Assembly (NCBI GenBank): GCA_031472005.1
Contig: PZJY01000004.1
Span: 2,392,556-2,456,555, forward strand
DNA length: 64,000 nt
Origin: Tetracladium setigerum
Taxonomy: Eukaryota; Ascomycota; Leotiomycetes; Helotiales
Direction of reading: 5' to 3'
The position numbers were made by a program, and so were the translations under genes. The notes below the pieces were generated by a model. It saw only the letters and a list, made by a program, of their open reading frames with translations, was not told the DNA's origin and did not search any database. Shown here in pieces: positions 1 through 11,653 of this stretch (position 1 is its first letter; each line of letters opens with the position of its first letter).

Positions 1-2100
1 TTCCTGGGCCAAAGGCACCAAGAGTGGGGTGATTATTTTGAAGACCACGAGTGGCCTCGGTTGCGCAGCATACTCTCTTTCTGCCGAATGATGTGTTTGA
101 CATAGATCGAACAGCATGTTGAGTGCTTGGACTAACATCCATAGCCTTCCTGGCGCGAGCTCGCACGAGCTCATCAGACCAGTTACTCTCCGACTGGAAG
201 TGACCATTCAACATCTCTCGAACATTCTCTTGAAGGGTGTTATCCATAGATTCAGGTCGGCTACGCTTTGCACCTCTGGTGGGGGACTCCATCGACCTTG
301 GGTGGTTGTGGAGATCTTGCAGGGCACGTGCAGCAGCAGCCTCTTCATCTTTTGAGGTGTCCAAAGACAAGTCAAGGAAATCCTGGCCGACGGGTCCGGT
401 GTATGATTCTGGCGATGAGGATGGTCCATCGTCGCAATAGCTCTCGGGAACCATGGCAATGATCGTCCTGTTCCTTTCACTGCACAGCTTCGCGTATCGA
501 CAGCGCGCTTGAACATCCAATTTGGATGAGACTGGCGCGCTCGTCAATGACGAGGCAGATGAGATGGAAGATGAGCGGGAGGATCTTGACGAGTTGTCCG
601 AGACCATGGATTCGGGAGACGACATGGATGAGACTGACGTGGCCAACGAGGATCGACGGTGGGAGACGTATGATTGAGGCGAAGAGGAAAAGGTGGGTTG
701 CCACTTCTCGCTGAGCTGCGATGAGCACACATTGGAAGCTTGTGCCATCGCGAAACTCATGGATGAGGTTTTGCTGAGCATGTAGGTCGCAGCACTCACT
801 GCAGGAGTGTTGAACGATGTGCTCTTGGGAGTCAGTCTTGGGGTTGGCAGCAGGCCGAGAGCTGGAGCGAGTTTGCTCGAGCTGAAGGCTGCGTTGAAGA
901 CTGGCTCCAACGTACTTGGCGTGGCGTAGGACCTGGGCGTAGGGGTCGAATCACTCGAGCCGGAGCCGAAAGTGCTTCGGTCAGTAACCATAGGCACGAA
1001 AGATCGTGGACTGGCCGAGCTGGTAGATTTAATATTTTCCTGGACAGATATCGATGAAGGAATCCCCTCAATGTTATCCAACTCAGGGTTGAGTCTAAGG
1101 ATGATTGATTTCCAATCGGCGGACTGCTCGGTCAAACGTAAGGAGGACGAGCCGGGGGTGGGGGGTTGATTAGGTGTGTACTTGAGGACAATGTCCGTCC
1201 AGCGTTGGAAGACAGCATCGGTGATGTGAAGTTTCCAATTGACCGCCAAAAGAAATGCGACTTCGTTTTGATTGATTTCCAAAGTGTTCAGGCCCGAGAT
1301 CTTGCTCCACGCTCTCGCGGAGTAATTTCGGTCTTGGAGATACTTGGAGGCAAGAATGAGAGCTGAAAGGAACATGCGACGACCACATTGCAGCGCTCTG
1401 GCCGAGTGCGACTCGTCGGACTGTTCCATAGTAAAATCATGTTTGGGCACATGTGGTTTAATGAGGATCAGGTAGTACAAGGCCACCTGTAGAGTCGAGT
1501 AGCTTGTCCTCGATCTTCGAAGAGTCTCTTGAATGAATGTGCGTAAGGGAAGGACACCTTTGGTGCCCATCTCATTGCGGCAAACAACGGACGAAAGGGG
1601 CCAAATTGCTTCGACAATCTGGGCCGAGGAATCTGAAGGGGGTTATTTAACAGGAGGACTTATTTCAGTATGGTGTATCTCTTACCGACGAGGCTGTCGA
1701 CGAAGCTGACCTTTCGATCGCATTGGCGGACTAGCGAAGGTGGGCATCCCGAGCGGGAAGTCGTTCCAATGCTGGTCCTTCTTGGATGTTGTCGCTGTTC
1801 GGATGGGACTTCGGTGGGTTGTTGGTGCTTCTGCCAATATGCTGCGACCGATGTGTTGGATTCGCAGACAGTATTCGCAGCTGTAAATGAGGGTGCGGGT
1901 TGACTTGTATAACAGTATGATTCGGAGGGTTCGGCGTCGGAAGGAGCGCCTGTAATAGAGGAGTCGTCGGAGGTTTGGGATGAGGCATCAGACCAGACCG
2001 AGGCGGAGGAAGAGGATGCGGAAGAAGCTATGGAGCTACTGTAGGGACCATTTTGGTAGGAGGAGATGTAAGGCGGCGAGTCATCTTCGCCGCAATTCAT
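1..2100 (-). CDS. Pho85-type (PCL/pas1-like) G1/S cyclin, partial at its 3' end
   Basis: Two exons are visible, 1686..2100 and 1..1632, with a 53-nt GT-AG intron (1633..1685). The frame stays open to the window edge, so about 680 residues are seen and the C-terminus is missing. The N-terminal 120 residues are Ser-rich. A cyclin box follows at about residues 143-285, with LRTFIQETLRRSR, ALYYLILIKPHV, LSALILASKYLQDRNYS and NQNEVAFLLAVNWKL. This pattern is typical of Pho80/Pcl cyclins, which activate Pho85-family kinases in cell-cycle, polarity or nutrient control. The rest is a long Ser/Thr/Pro-rich tail, common in filamentous-fungal members and a likely target of phosphorylation. The start is the first ATG before the Ser-rich segment. 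The family is clear; which cyclin of the family it is remains open. Confidence 0.85.
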
Positions 2101-3423
2101 CTTTTCGAGGATATATTTGATGTAGATATTCGAGGGAGGTGAAGTTTACAAAACTCCAGTCGCCGTCTGTACAGAGAGCCTATGCGTTATACCGTGTATT
2201 GACTGAATTCGAGTAACCTGCTGACTGGATGCGAGCTCAAACAATAGCGGATGCTGTTGCTGGAACCGAATGATCGAGGAGTAGGGAGAAGACTGTCTAG
2301 CGCGTCGAGATCTGGGGATCTCAGCACGTACGATAGAAGCGATGGACAATGTAAGACTGGCGACTGGAGAGAATTCGAGAGAGGCGAGGAGCATCGTGAC
2401 CTTTTCGACGATGGGGGTGATAAGTGTTCAAATAAATGGTGGGCTATTGAGCAAGGCCAACCATTGAAGTGAGCAGTAGAGGTAGGAGGATAGTGGGAGA
2501 AGAGGATGTGATTGGGTGGCGTCTGGTTGTTGAAAGGATGCGAAGGGGGAGGCTCGAGTTTATGAAGGAAAGGCTGAGGAGTGGAGATGTGTGTGAGTGT
2601 AAACTGAAGGTGTGTTCTGTTCTTTGTCTTGGTGAGTGAGTCGAGAATCGGGAGTCAGAGGACTAGGTAGTAGGTTGAGGAGTCGTAGGGCGAGGAAGGC
2701 AGAGGCAGAAGGGGAGGAGTGTGGAAGTGGAAGTGGAGATGGTGGTCGATGGCGATGTATGAATCAGAGTGGCAAAGTGTAGCAAGGCCGGTCTGAAAGG
2801 GTCGTTCGGTGGTCGGTGGGAGGTTCCGAGCAGCAAGCGTCCGATTCTACCTGGGGTATCAAAGGGACTGGAAAACAGAAGAGCGTTGTAGGGAGGAAAA
2901 TAAAGGAACAAAGGACGACGACGACGATTATCGACTAAGAATGATGAGAGTTGAAATGTGGCGAGTTGTGGGTTGAAATTAGGTGTGACCTTGGGATGAC
3001 TGGTGAGAGAGTCACTTTTGGGAAGGAGAGGAGAGGAGTCGTAGGAGTGACGGAGTCGGCGGGAAAGAAGGAGAAGGAGAGGAGATTCGAGGAAGATTTT
3101 GGAGGGTGGGAGTTTGTTGTTTGTGTGTAAATATAAATGATAAAGGTGGTTTTGTTGTTGGTTGTTGTTTTGATTGTTCTGGCAGACTTCCAAGAGCCGC
3201 GTTCTCTATTCTTTGGGGACGTACATTTTGGGTGATGTGAAGGGAGAGGAAAGGCTGCGAAATGGGGGGGCGGCTGTTGTTTTTGTTCCAGGCAGCGTCG
3301 GGATGGATCTTGGGGGTGGGAGAAAGAGCGAGGGGGGCGGAAGGAGAGGAAGGAGTCAGAGGGCGAATTTTGGCAGGGGAGGGCAGCACGGTCCAACACC
3401 TCAGCAGCGCAGCTCAGAACAGA

Positions 3424-3480
3424 ACACACACACACTCACACACACACTCACACACACACACACACACACACACACCACAC
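3424..3480. repeat. (CA)n microsatellite
   Basis: About 57 nt of almost pure CA dinucleotide repeat, interrupted by CT twice. It lies about 1.3 kb upstream of the cyclin start codon. Such tracts are length-variable and can be used as strain markers. Confidence 0.95.
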
Positions 3481-4667
3481 ATTGGCACTGGCTACCACTA
3501 GTCCCTCGCCCACACACAACTTTTCTTCCCTCCCACACGCAACGCCGACCGCACCATCGCTTCCGACCATTCCACTTTCATCATCCATTCGATGATTCTG
3601 ACGGATGCGATCGAGAACCAATTTGCCTCCCCCCGACGACCATTGTATTGACATTGTGATTATGGGATGGTGTTCGACTGTCATTACGAGAAGTGTTATT
3701 TATTATTCTACTTCAAAGTATATCCTCTTCAGCTCTTCTCTCTCTTCCAGGCATTCACTCGCGCTCTCTTCTCTGTTGTGTGCCTGACTGTACAGTACAA
3801 GAATGAATCAATGAGTGTACATACATGTACATCTGTACATACTGTCCATACGTCCACACGCCTCCGTCCCCTTCATCGCCCCCCTTCTCCACACCATGAA
3901 GACAAGTGTTCTGCTTACAGTATCATCTTCCCTACCTAGGACGGAGTCTTCCCTATTCACTATTACGAAGTCTTCTTCTTCTCCTTCCTCCTCTCCTTCT
4001 CCACGATCATGGCTCAGCCCACGCGTAATGGAGTGGAAGGGAAGCTTAAACTAACCATCGGTTTCTGGTCTGGGGTCTGGCCTTGCCCTGCTGAAAGCGA
4101 AAAGTCTCACTCCCCGTCATGGGCCTGGAGAGCTGTGCATTTCCACTCAGTCACCCTCCGTTACCCTCAGCCTCTTCTCTCTATCTGTCTCTCAGTCTCT
4201 CTCTCTCTCTCGAGTCTTGGGCAAAGGGACGTCGGTTGATGCCAAATTGCACACATAATGCCATGACTCCGTGATGTGGACGACTTCTAATAATAAGGAC
4301 GATATTATTTACCTTGTGATTATAATTATCATCATTACCATGATATCGCGAGAGAGAATAATGAGCGAGAATTGAAGCTCCTTCTTTCGCTCTCTCTCTC
4401 TCTGGAGAAAGATACCGGCTAGCGGGGTGTGCGAACCATCAACCCTCTCTCAGCCCCCTCTATTCTGGAATTCTTGGAGAGAGAGTTTGCTTGGAAGCAG
4501 GAGCAGGTCTTGGAATTGAACAGCCTTCTCTCATGCATGGAGGGCTGCTCTCCTCCTCCCTCCTGCCCCCAAGAATAACATCCAACTACACAATCATCAT
4601 ATTCTTTCTTCCCACACACACTCCCTCCTTCCCTCCCTCCCTTGCTACCGTATCCTCTCCATCTCCC

Positions 4668-4692
4668 CATCATCATCATCATCATCATCATC
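4668..4692. repeat. (CAT)8 trinucleotide repeat
   Basis: Eight tandem CAT units in non-coding DNA, flanked upstream by a CT-rich tract. On the minus strand this gives a run of Met codons, which explains the spurious Met-rich frame there. Confidence 0.95.
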
Positions 4693-7380
4693 TCAGATCC
4701 ATCATTCCATGACAGTACTCCCTACCGTAAGTACAGTTCTCCTCCACACCCTTGAGCCACACAGCCAATTATCACGACTTCATCCTTCCCCGCCCAGAAG
4801 AATGGCATGGCCTTTCCTACACCATAACTCTGTATGATTGGCAGTGTCGCTGCAGGTCGGATGTACGAGGGCCACACCACAACCTTTCCACTAAGAAGAA
4901 TCTCTGTGAATCCCCGCCCGTCCATAACTCCCTCTTTACTCAGCAAATAGAAGGATCAGAGGCGGCCTGCGTTGGCCTCACATTGCATGTCCGCAGGAGA
5001 GAGGACATGGGCATCGCATGGCATGGCAGCTTTCCATCCATCATCACTCATCGAGGGAAGCAATCATCATCATCATCCTCCAGTAGTATTTTCCCCACCA
5101 CTTCCACTCCCACACAGGAGTCCACACCAAGAAAGACCAGGAAGCATCATCTCACCAGTTGACTAACAACTAACTGAGGAACCCTAACCCAGAGGGACGC
5201 CAAACAGGATTAATTCATTATTCATTATTTATCATGGCCCTCAAGAAAAGCCAATAGTAATAATGATTAATTAGTATTCCCACCAGCGGCCAAAGAAAGG
5301 ACAAAGAAAAGAGGTAGGTTGTTTGCTTGTTGGCCTTCTCCTCCTCCTCCTCCACACCCAATCACAACACCAAGAAAACAAAGCACGAACTACCCACGAT
5401 GACTCAATCTCCATCATCCACCATCCATCCTGCTCACCCAACTTACCCAACCTCCCTCGTCCACAGCCTTACACGACCCAACCTTCGCAGAATAATTCAC
5501 CCACCTGCAGTGCAGTACTAACAAAGAAAACCCACACTGCCTCCATACTGTACAGGACCTCACATACAAAAAATAATATAACTTCAGGCTCCAGGACCCA
5601 GCCCAGCCTTGTGCTCCGATGTAATACGGGGAAAGAGATTATTAAAAGATTTAGCTCCCGCCGCGGCCGAGAAAGGATCATGCTTGATATCAAATTCAAA
5701 TTCAGATTTCATCGTGTCACCCTTTCTTGACTGATAGCAGAAAAGCGATCACGAGTATCGTTGCACAAGAGTCATTGTACATACTAGATCAATTTCGCGC
5801 ACTAGTAGAGTTGTATACAAAGAAATAATCAGGCCAGGAAAAAGGAAGAAAGGGAGATGAAGAATCTCGCGATCTTGCCTGCGCTGTCTGCCTGTTCTGC
5901 CTATTCACTCTTGATATCAGATGGGCTCATGATGAGCAAGAATACCATCACCCACCCTCTCTCTCTCTCGCTTAACAAAAGGAAAGTCTGTTCGGTCAGC
6001 ATGTCAAATGATATGATATCAGGTGATGGATAGTGAGATGAGATCTCCAGCTCATCCTCCATCCAACTCATCATCCAACTCAACACCACTTGTCACCACA
6101 ACACGATATCATTTCATCCGTCGTAACTCATCCGACCAATTAATAGAAATGCCTCTTTTTTTTTTCTCCCACAACCATCAAAACACCAATATCCAAAAAT
6201 GCCTCTCCTTCTCTCACGCTGACAATAACGTGATTTTTGATCAGCTACTGTTGCAGAGTCACACACTCACACACCTCACAAACTTCCAACACGGCTCAAA
6301 CATCCCGTCATAGCCGCGCGCCTGAATTGAAAAGATAATCCCTCTCTTCTGGCCTCTCTCTCACATCTGTCTCTGCCGCTGTCCTTTGCTCTCCAGGCAG
6401 GTGAAATTAAATTTATCCTCGTTTCGTCCTCTGCCTCCTTGCTCGGTCGCCACGACCTAAAGGAGAAGTGAGAGACTTGTGTGAGTGTGAGAGCAACTTA
6501 GTGTGTGTGAGTGAGAGGAGAGACGTGTGAGTGACAAGTAGTCCCGCTCTCGTGTCATCTCAGCTAAATTCATCCAAGCGACTGACTCACATCAATGCCG
6601 AGGATGCCAAGAGTGTAACACTTGAATGCCGTAGGCTACATCTTCAAATCATGGCCATCAAAGTCCGAGACATCCCGATGTCACCTCTTTGCCACCACCC
6701 GACGAGCGAGGGCCGGTTTAAACCGGGTATGATAGTATTAGTCACTTCTGACGGTACTTACTGCTTTGTCCCCGTACGGGAGAATTCGAGAAGCAGGTTC
6801 CTCGACGATCATTACTATTACCGGTCCGAGTTTCTTGTTTGAGTGAAAATCATCTAAACCGAAAAGCGCAATCTTCTAGAACTTCTTCTTCTTCTGTGTT
6901 TTTTGTTTCCCATCGAAACAGCGTGGCCTCACACACCTCGAGTTTGCTGATCACATTTCGGGGAATCCTTTCTCCGAATACAGTGAAAACTTGCAAATCC
7001 CAACCACACTATTGGGCATGTACATACTGCTACTACTGTACATCAGAGGACTAAACTTACTCCGTACCCTTACTGTAACTACTGTGCAGTAACTAACTCA
7101 ACCACTCAAAAACAAGAACATCAAGAAAACCTCCAGGCCAAAAAAAATTATCGCCACGCGCGAATAAATAGTAGCGGAAATAAAATAAAATAATTTGTCG
7201 AAGAAGTGTGTGTACTGTACAGTATCGATGATGATGTGTGTGTCCTCCCATCCGGAGGAAAGTACGGAGTATTGCGCCAAAACGAAGTGACAAGGGAACA
7301 AGGGAAGCAAAGTCATCATATACGGTACACTTTACGGCCTAACAGTGCAACTCTCTTTTTTCTGTTTGACTTTTTTTTTT

Positions 7381-7398
7381 GCGCGCGCGCGTGTATGT
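7381..7398. repeat. Alternating GC/GT tract next to poly-T
   Basis: A ten-T run (7371..7380) is followed by strict purine-pyrimidine alternation, GCGCGCGCGCGTGTATGT. Such tracts can adopt Z-DNA. No function can be inferred. Confidence 0.8.
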
Positions 7399-7632
7399 TG
7401 GTGTTTGTTGGTGCGTGCCAGCCAGCTAGCCAGCCAGCCACGGCGGGGCTGCCGATGGCGATGGCGATGCACGCCCGCCCGCCCATGGTGAGCGAAGCGA
7501 AGGCCGAGACCTGCCTGGTGTCTGTAGGTAGGAGTAGTAGAGTTTGCATTTATTTCGTGGGGGGAAGCGAGGGGAGTATACGGAGATACCGTACCTACAG
7601 GTAAACATTACGCCTACAACAACAGCTTGGTT

Positions 7633-7696
7633 GGAAAGGGAGAAAAAAAAAAGGAGAAAAGAAAGGAGAAAAAAAAGGAGAAAAAAAAAAGAGAAA
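7633..7696. repeat. 64-nt pure homopurine (G+A) tract
   Basis: Uninterrupted purine tract of AAAAGGAG-like units on the plus strand, ending at 7696 before TTTT. Homopurine-homopyrimidine tracts of this length can form triplex DNA and are common in fungal promoters. Confidence 0.9.
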
Positions 7697-7776
7697 TTTT
7701 CTCTCCGTTTTGGCGGTCATGAGGGAGAGAGGAATATGATGTTTCATCTCATTTTGCGTTCTTCTGACTGAGAATG

Positions 7777-7843
7777 GTCAGTCAGTCAGTCGGGTAAGAA
7801 AACCCCTTTTCTTGAGTGAGTGAGTGAGTGAGTGGGTGAGTGA
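7777..7843. repeat. GTCA and GAGT tetranucleotide repeats
   Basis: A short (GTCA)n run at 7777..7790 is followed by (GAGT)n at 7814..7843 with one G substitution. Both are simple tandem repeats in non-coding DNA. Confidence 0.85.
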
Positions 7844-9853
7844 CAGAGAGAGGTTAGTGAAAGTAGTGAATGAGTGGGTAAATGATTGATTCGTATTCGT
7901 TTGAGCTCTCCCTAAGAAAAAGACACACACACCACTTCATTACATTGTATTGGTTCATACCAGGCGAGGTTAAACTATTCGAGTAGTACAGTGTACTACT
8001 TCTGGTGTACCTTACTAGAAGGCCAAGCGCGGGTAGGCAGCAGTAGCAGCAGCAAGGAGAGCAAACAGACATATTTCTTTTACGAAACAGTAAGATTTGC
8101 CTCGTTCTCATAATTTCGATCGATCTAGCTGGCAAGAAATACAACACCAAGAAAAATATTTACTTTGTAGGTATTGTTGACATCTGGGGGGCGGACCAAG
8201 GAAACGCTGAAGGAGGGGGGAATAATGAGGCTGTGGTTGTTGATCAATGTTGATCTATTACTCTTTTCCGGCTCTTTGTAAGATCTTGATAATTTTTTTG
8301 GGTTTGCTTGGATTCATTGAAGGATTGTCGCGCTACTCTCGTATCTTGTGGCGATTATTCACCCCCTTCTCGTGTTTATCTCGTGTGTTTAATTTCACGA
8401 GATCTGGTGGTTCTTCTGGTCTAGAAGCCCGGTTGTCTCTAGAGTATCTCGGCGGTCTCAACAATAGTGCCATACTAACGAACTACTTTCGTACTAGTAA
8501 CGACGATTTGTTGTTAACTTTGATACAATTTACTATAGAGTAAGTACTGTAGGTCGTTCCATACAAGTCAGAGAAAGCATGATCTGAACTCAAGTGTACT
8601 GTATCATGATTCATCACTACCCACCCCTTCTCATCTCATCTCATCACCCTTCCACCTCAGCAGTCCACCACCACAGCCGGAGCCTCGTCGTACTCAACCA
8701 CATCATCATCATCCTGCCTCATCCTCACCCACTCACCATCCAAGCATCATCACTCATCCCCACAACCCAACCCTTGCTCACCTTCATCCAACCACCGAGG
8801 TTAAGTAACAAAAAAAGTAACAAACCAGGTCAGGTCAGGCTGACAAGAATAACGGAAACGATCAAAAGAGTCATCAATCATCTCGATCCTTTATTCCGCA
8901 CCAAACACGTAAGAAATCCTCAGCCTGATCTGATCAGTACGTACCTATCTCCTCCCCCTGTTGTCCACACACCGAAGAAGCAAGCACCCGAAGACAAGGC
9001 TCGCGAGGCAAGGCAGATTTCCCATCCATCTTCCCCTCCCTTCCCTGGATAGGTAGGCTAATAAGTAACGCTAAGCAACAACTGCAAAACATGGTATTGC
9101 GTGCATATGAAAAGAAGATATGATGCATGAGAAAGCATGCGTGTTCGTGCCTGTTTCAAACTTGTTCTGGAAGGTGTGTGATGTATGTAGTCTGTGTTCT
9201 GTAGTCTGGCTTGGGATGTTTGGGATGGGTTTGTTTTCTCGGTGAGTTGGGATGGATGGGATGGATGGCTATTCGTCAAGGGCTTGCTTGGTAGGTTTAA
9301 TTTTCTTTAGGCAACCACTCATGTGGACTGTAGCAACGTCTCACGTACAACTGTATATTTTCTATCCTTCAAATGAATATCAAAATAAAATCATGCCATC
9401 ATTTTCTCTACCTCATTATCACCTTTCATGAGCAAGCAGGTACCTAGGTACCTAGTGAAGCGATGAGGAACCTCGTGATGTGTGAGTCACGAGTTTGTTT
9501 GCCATCAAAGTGGATGGCGAAGCCACAGTATCACCGATGGAGAATATACTCCTTGATACCTAGCCACCTACCTAACTTGTCTCCATTTATCGGCGTTAAA
9601 TGGTTCACTAATTGCGATATCGGAGTGGCCATAATCTATCTACATTTTTTGTATTGTGTCATCTGTTCAGACTGTTGTTTGCGTGTTCGGTGGATTGCCT
9701 GGTTGTGGATTCGGCTGATGGATTCCATGGATAGATGGATGAGTCAACAACGTATCTGAACCGAGGAAGGGGGAAATCAAATGGAAGCAAGATACCAGAT
9801 ATGGTTTTAGACTATCATACAGGTGTCATAAAGCAGAATAATAGCTACCTTAC

Positions 9854-10198
9854 CTAACATCGTTCTCTTTTCCTTGAATTTAACTCTCTACCGTGGTACA
9901 GCTGGCCTAGAAGATAAGGTGAAAGTAAGGATAGCATCTCCCTTTTTGGAAGATCAACCCCCGGGTTTAGAGTCTCTGGATCTCCATCATCAATGATAAC
10001 ATTCGATTTGAATTGCTCTAAGTAAGCCCTTGGTCTTCCACCAAGAGAGAAAGCCCCATACTGCTTACGCAACTCTTCAAGGGATATATGTTTTTCAACT
10101 CGAACAGCAAAATAACAAAAATAAGCGACCTCCGACGATTTTGGAATATTCTGTTGAGGACGCAAGAATTCTTTCTTCTCTCGTTTCACCGTGATCAA
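9854..10198 (-). CDS. Unrecognised 114-aa ORF in accessory DNA
   Basis: A single open frame from ATG at 10198 to a stop at 9854. I do not recognise the product. The composition is balanced, with a charged N-terminus (ITVKREKKEF), an aromatic stretch (VAYFCYFAVRVEKHISLEEL) and a Lys/Arg-rich end (ELNSRKRERC); there is no signal peptide. It lies next to a transposase relic and a disrupted HET gene, so it may itself be a remnant. It could also be a chance frame. Confidence 0.25.
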   Translation of the reverse strand: MITVKREKKEFLRPQQNIPKSSEVAYFCYFAVRVEKHISLEELRKQYGAFSLGGRPRAYLEQFKSNVIIDDGDPETLNPGVDLPKREMLSLLSPYLLGQLYHGRELNSRKRERC

Positions 10199-10676
10199 GA
10201 AAGGCGCTTGATGAAGTTTCTTTGATTGTTGTCAGGTGTTTTTCTTGACAATTTAAGGAAGTGATGATTCTGATGGCCATAGGTATTTAGCGAGCCTTCT
10301 TCTCTCCTTACCTACCATGTACAAGCCTATAAATACCTAGATAGTTCTGGAAATACCAACTATGTTCTACCCTGATTTAAAGTCTGATTGACACCGGCTG
10401 AAGTATCTGTTGATTATTGATCGACACTCTTTTCTGTTCGGTTTTACTCGAGATTCTTGGAAAATTAGTTTTGGACTATGTGAAGCAGGGGCATACCTTC
10501 TACACAGCTCAAAAGTCATAAACGAACGAAGCATTAGTACAGTCGACTTCAAAATCGGCTTCCACTTTGTGAACTCTTTACGTTTTACTGAGCCACGCTG
10601 CCAAAGCATTGGAGTCAGCATTCTGGTTAGTTGTTTCTTTGACACTATAATGTAGCCTGAGGATATCTACCGCCGC

Positions 10677-10784
10677 CCTTGAGACTCGATACTAACCCTT
10701 CTTCTAGTATGTTCTTTAAGGTTCGATGCTAGCCATTTCTGCCACTGTTTCCTTTGAGGTATCCTTCAAGGCTCAATGTTGACC
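10677..10784 (+). repeat. Three decayed copies of a 21-nt motif
   Basis: Copies at 10677..10697, 10714..10734 and 10764..10784 align without gaps. Copy 2 differs from copy 1 at six positions and from copy 3 at six positions. Every difference is C/T or G/A; there are no transversions. This transition-only divergence is what repeat-induced point mutation leaves. The array sits just upstream of a transposase relic. Confidence 0.6.
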
Positions 10785-10844
10785 CTCCGCATCATGTACC
10801 GACTCAAAATGTATCATCTAAAGGCAAAGAGCTCCTACTGTGCC

Positions 10845-11264
10845 ATGGCACCGGATCTTGCAAAGTCACAACACGAGATTATTGACATCATAAGTCCTAG
10901 CAGGCCAACTAACCCTAAGATAGCTGAAGCTACTCGTTCTATACGAGCTATACGCTCGAATATGTGTTATTTGATTACCCCTAGAGCCCTTCGAAATAGC
11001 ACTGGACGAAAGCGAAGTATTACGCCTTCTATACCAAATGTTCTATATAAGCACCTGCTAGAAATGCCAGGATTATACTAGTCCGAAATTGAATCTTTTT
11101 ATTGGGAAGAATTCGAGATACTTGTGACGGCTGCTAGTAAAGGAAGAGTACTAACTTACCTCCCTGCGAAGCAAAAATCCCATAGTACAAGAGAATATGC
11201 GACTAAAACACGAATATCTCAACACAAAATATCCAAATTTATTCGTAATCCTCCTTGCAATTAA
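10845..11264 (+). pseudogene. Tc1/mariner (IS630)-type transposase N-terminal relic
   Basis: The frame starting MAPDLAKSQHEIIDIISPSR continues with EATRSIRAIRSNMCYLITPR, GRKRSITPSIPNVLYKHLLE and MPGLY. This matches the N-terminal helix-turn-helix region of fungal DDE_3 (IS630/Tc1/mariner) transposases, as I know that family. An in-frame TAG at 11079..11081 follows, then the same frame resumes with EFEILVTAASKGR, the family's next conserved block, and ends at TAA (11262..11264). The catalytic DDE domain is absent and the following DNA is AT-rich. It is a dead fragment, with decay consistent with RIP. No terminal inverted repeats were identified. Confidence 0.75.
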
Positions 11265-11653
11265 AATAGGACACATTAATGTGTATATCTTTTCCTCCAA
11301 GAACTTACCTAAACTTTTATTAATTGTATTTTTTGTTTTATTTGGTTTGTAACAAGTTTCTTTGCGCTATGTTTTCATTTCCACCTTAGTAATATTTCGA
11401 AATTTAAAGCTATAAAAAATAGTAAATGGGAGCAGGTAAGTCAATTTATGGCCTTTCATATAGTTTCAGTTAAAGAGAGACAAAGTTTCGTATAGGAGAA
11501 TCGAGTGGCCGCGACATAAACCTCAGCTATGCTTTCTGTTTATAACTTTGATGCTTCAGGCCAGAATAGGTCGCTGGGGTAGACGTGGCATGCAATAGTA
11601 TATCCTCCAGCATGTGAAGAGACCTTCTTGATGTTTACTAACAGCTTTCAATA
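11265..11653. other. AT-rich stretch behind the transposase relic
   Basis: About 390 nt, notably AT-rich up to roughly 11440, with no open frame worth calling. It probably contains the RIP-degraded remainder of the transposon. Confidence 0.45.

Larger units (their letters stand above)
2101..9853. other. Gene-poor upstream region of the cyclin gene (7.7 kb)
   Basis: I see no coding gene here. Open frames are short, overlap on both strands and follow simple-sequence bias (His/Thr repeats, Ser runs). The DNA is rich in CT/GA tracts, CA, GAGT, GTCA and ATC repeats, with TG/CA-rich stretches at 3.4-3.6 kb. Part of it is probably the cyclin promoter and 5' leader. A non-coding transcript or a very diverged small gene cannot be excluded from sequence alone. 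Confidence 0.5.

Noticed and set aside
208..1388. Overlapping ORFs on both strands within the cyclin gene
   Set aside because: They are shadows of the cyclin frame, which is open and shows conserved cyclin text.
3174..3659. 161-aa plus-strand ORF with a His/Thr repeat
   Set aside because: Produced by the CA microsatellite; no start context or domain.
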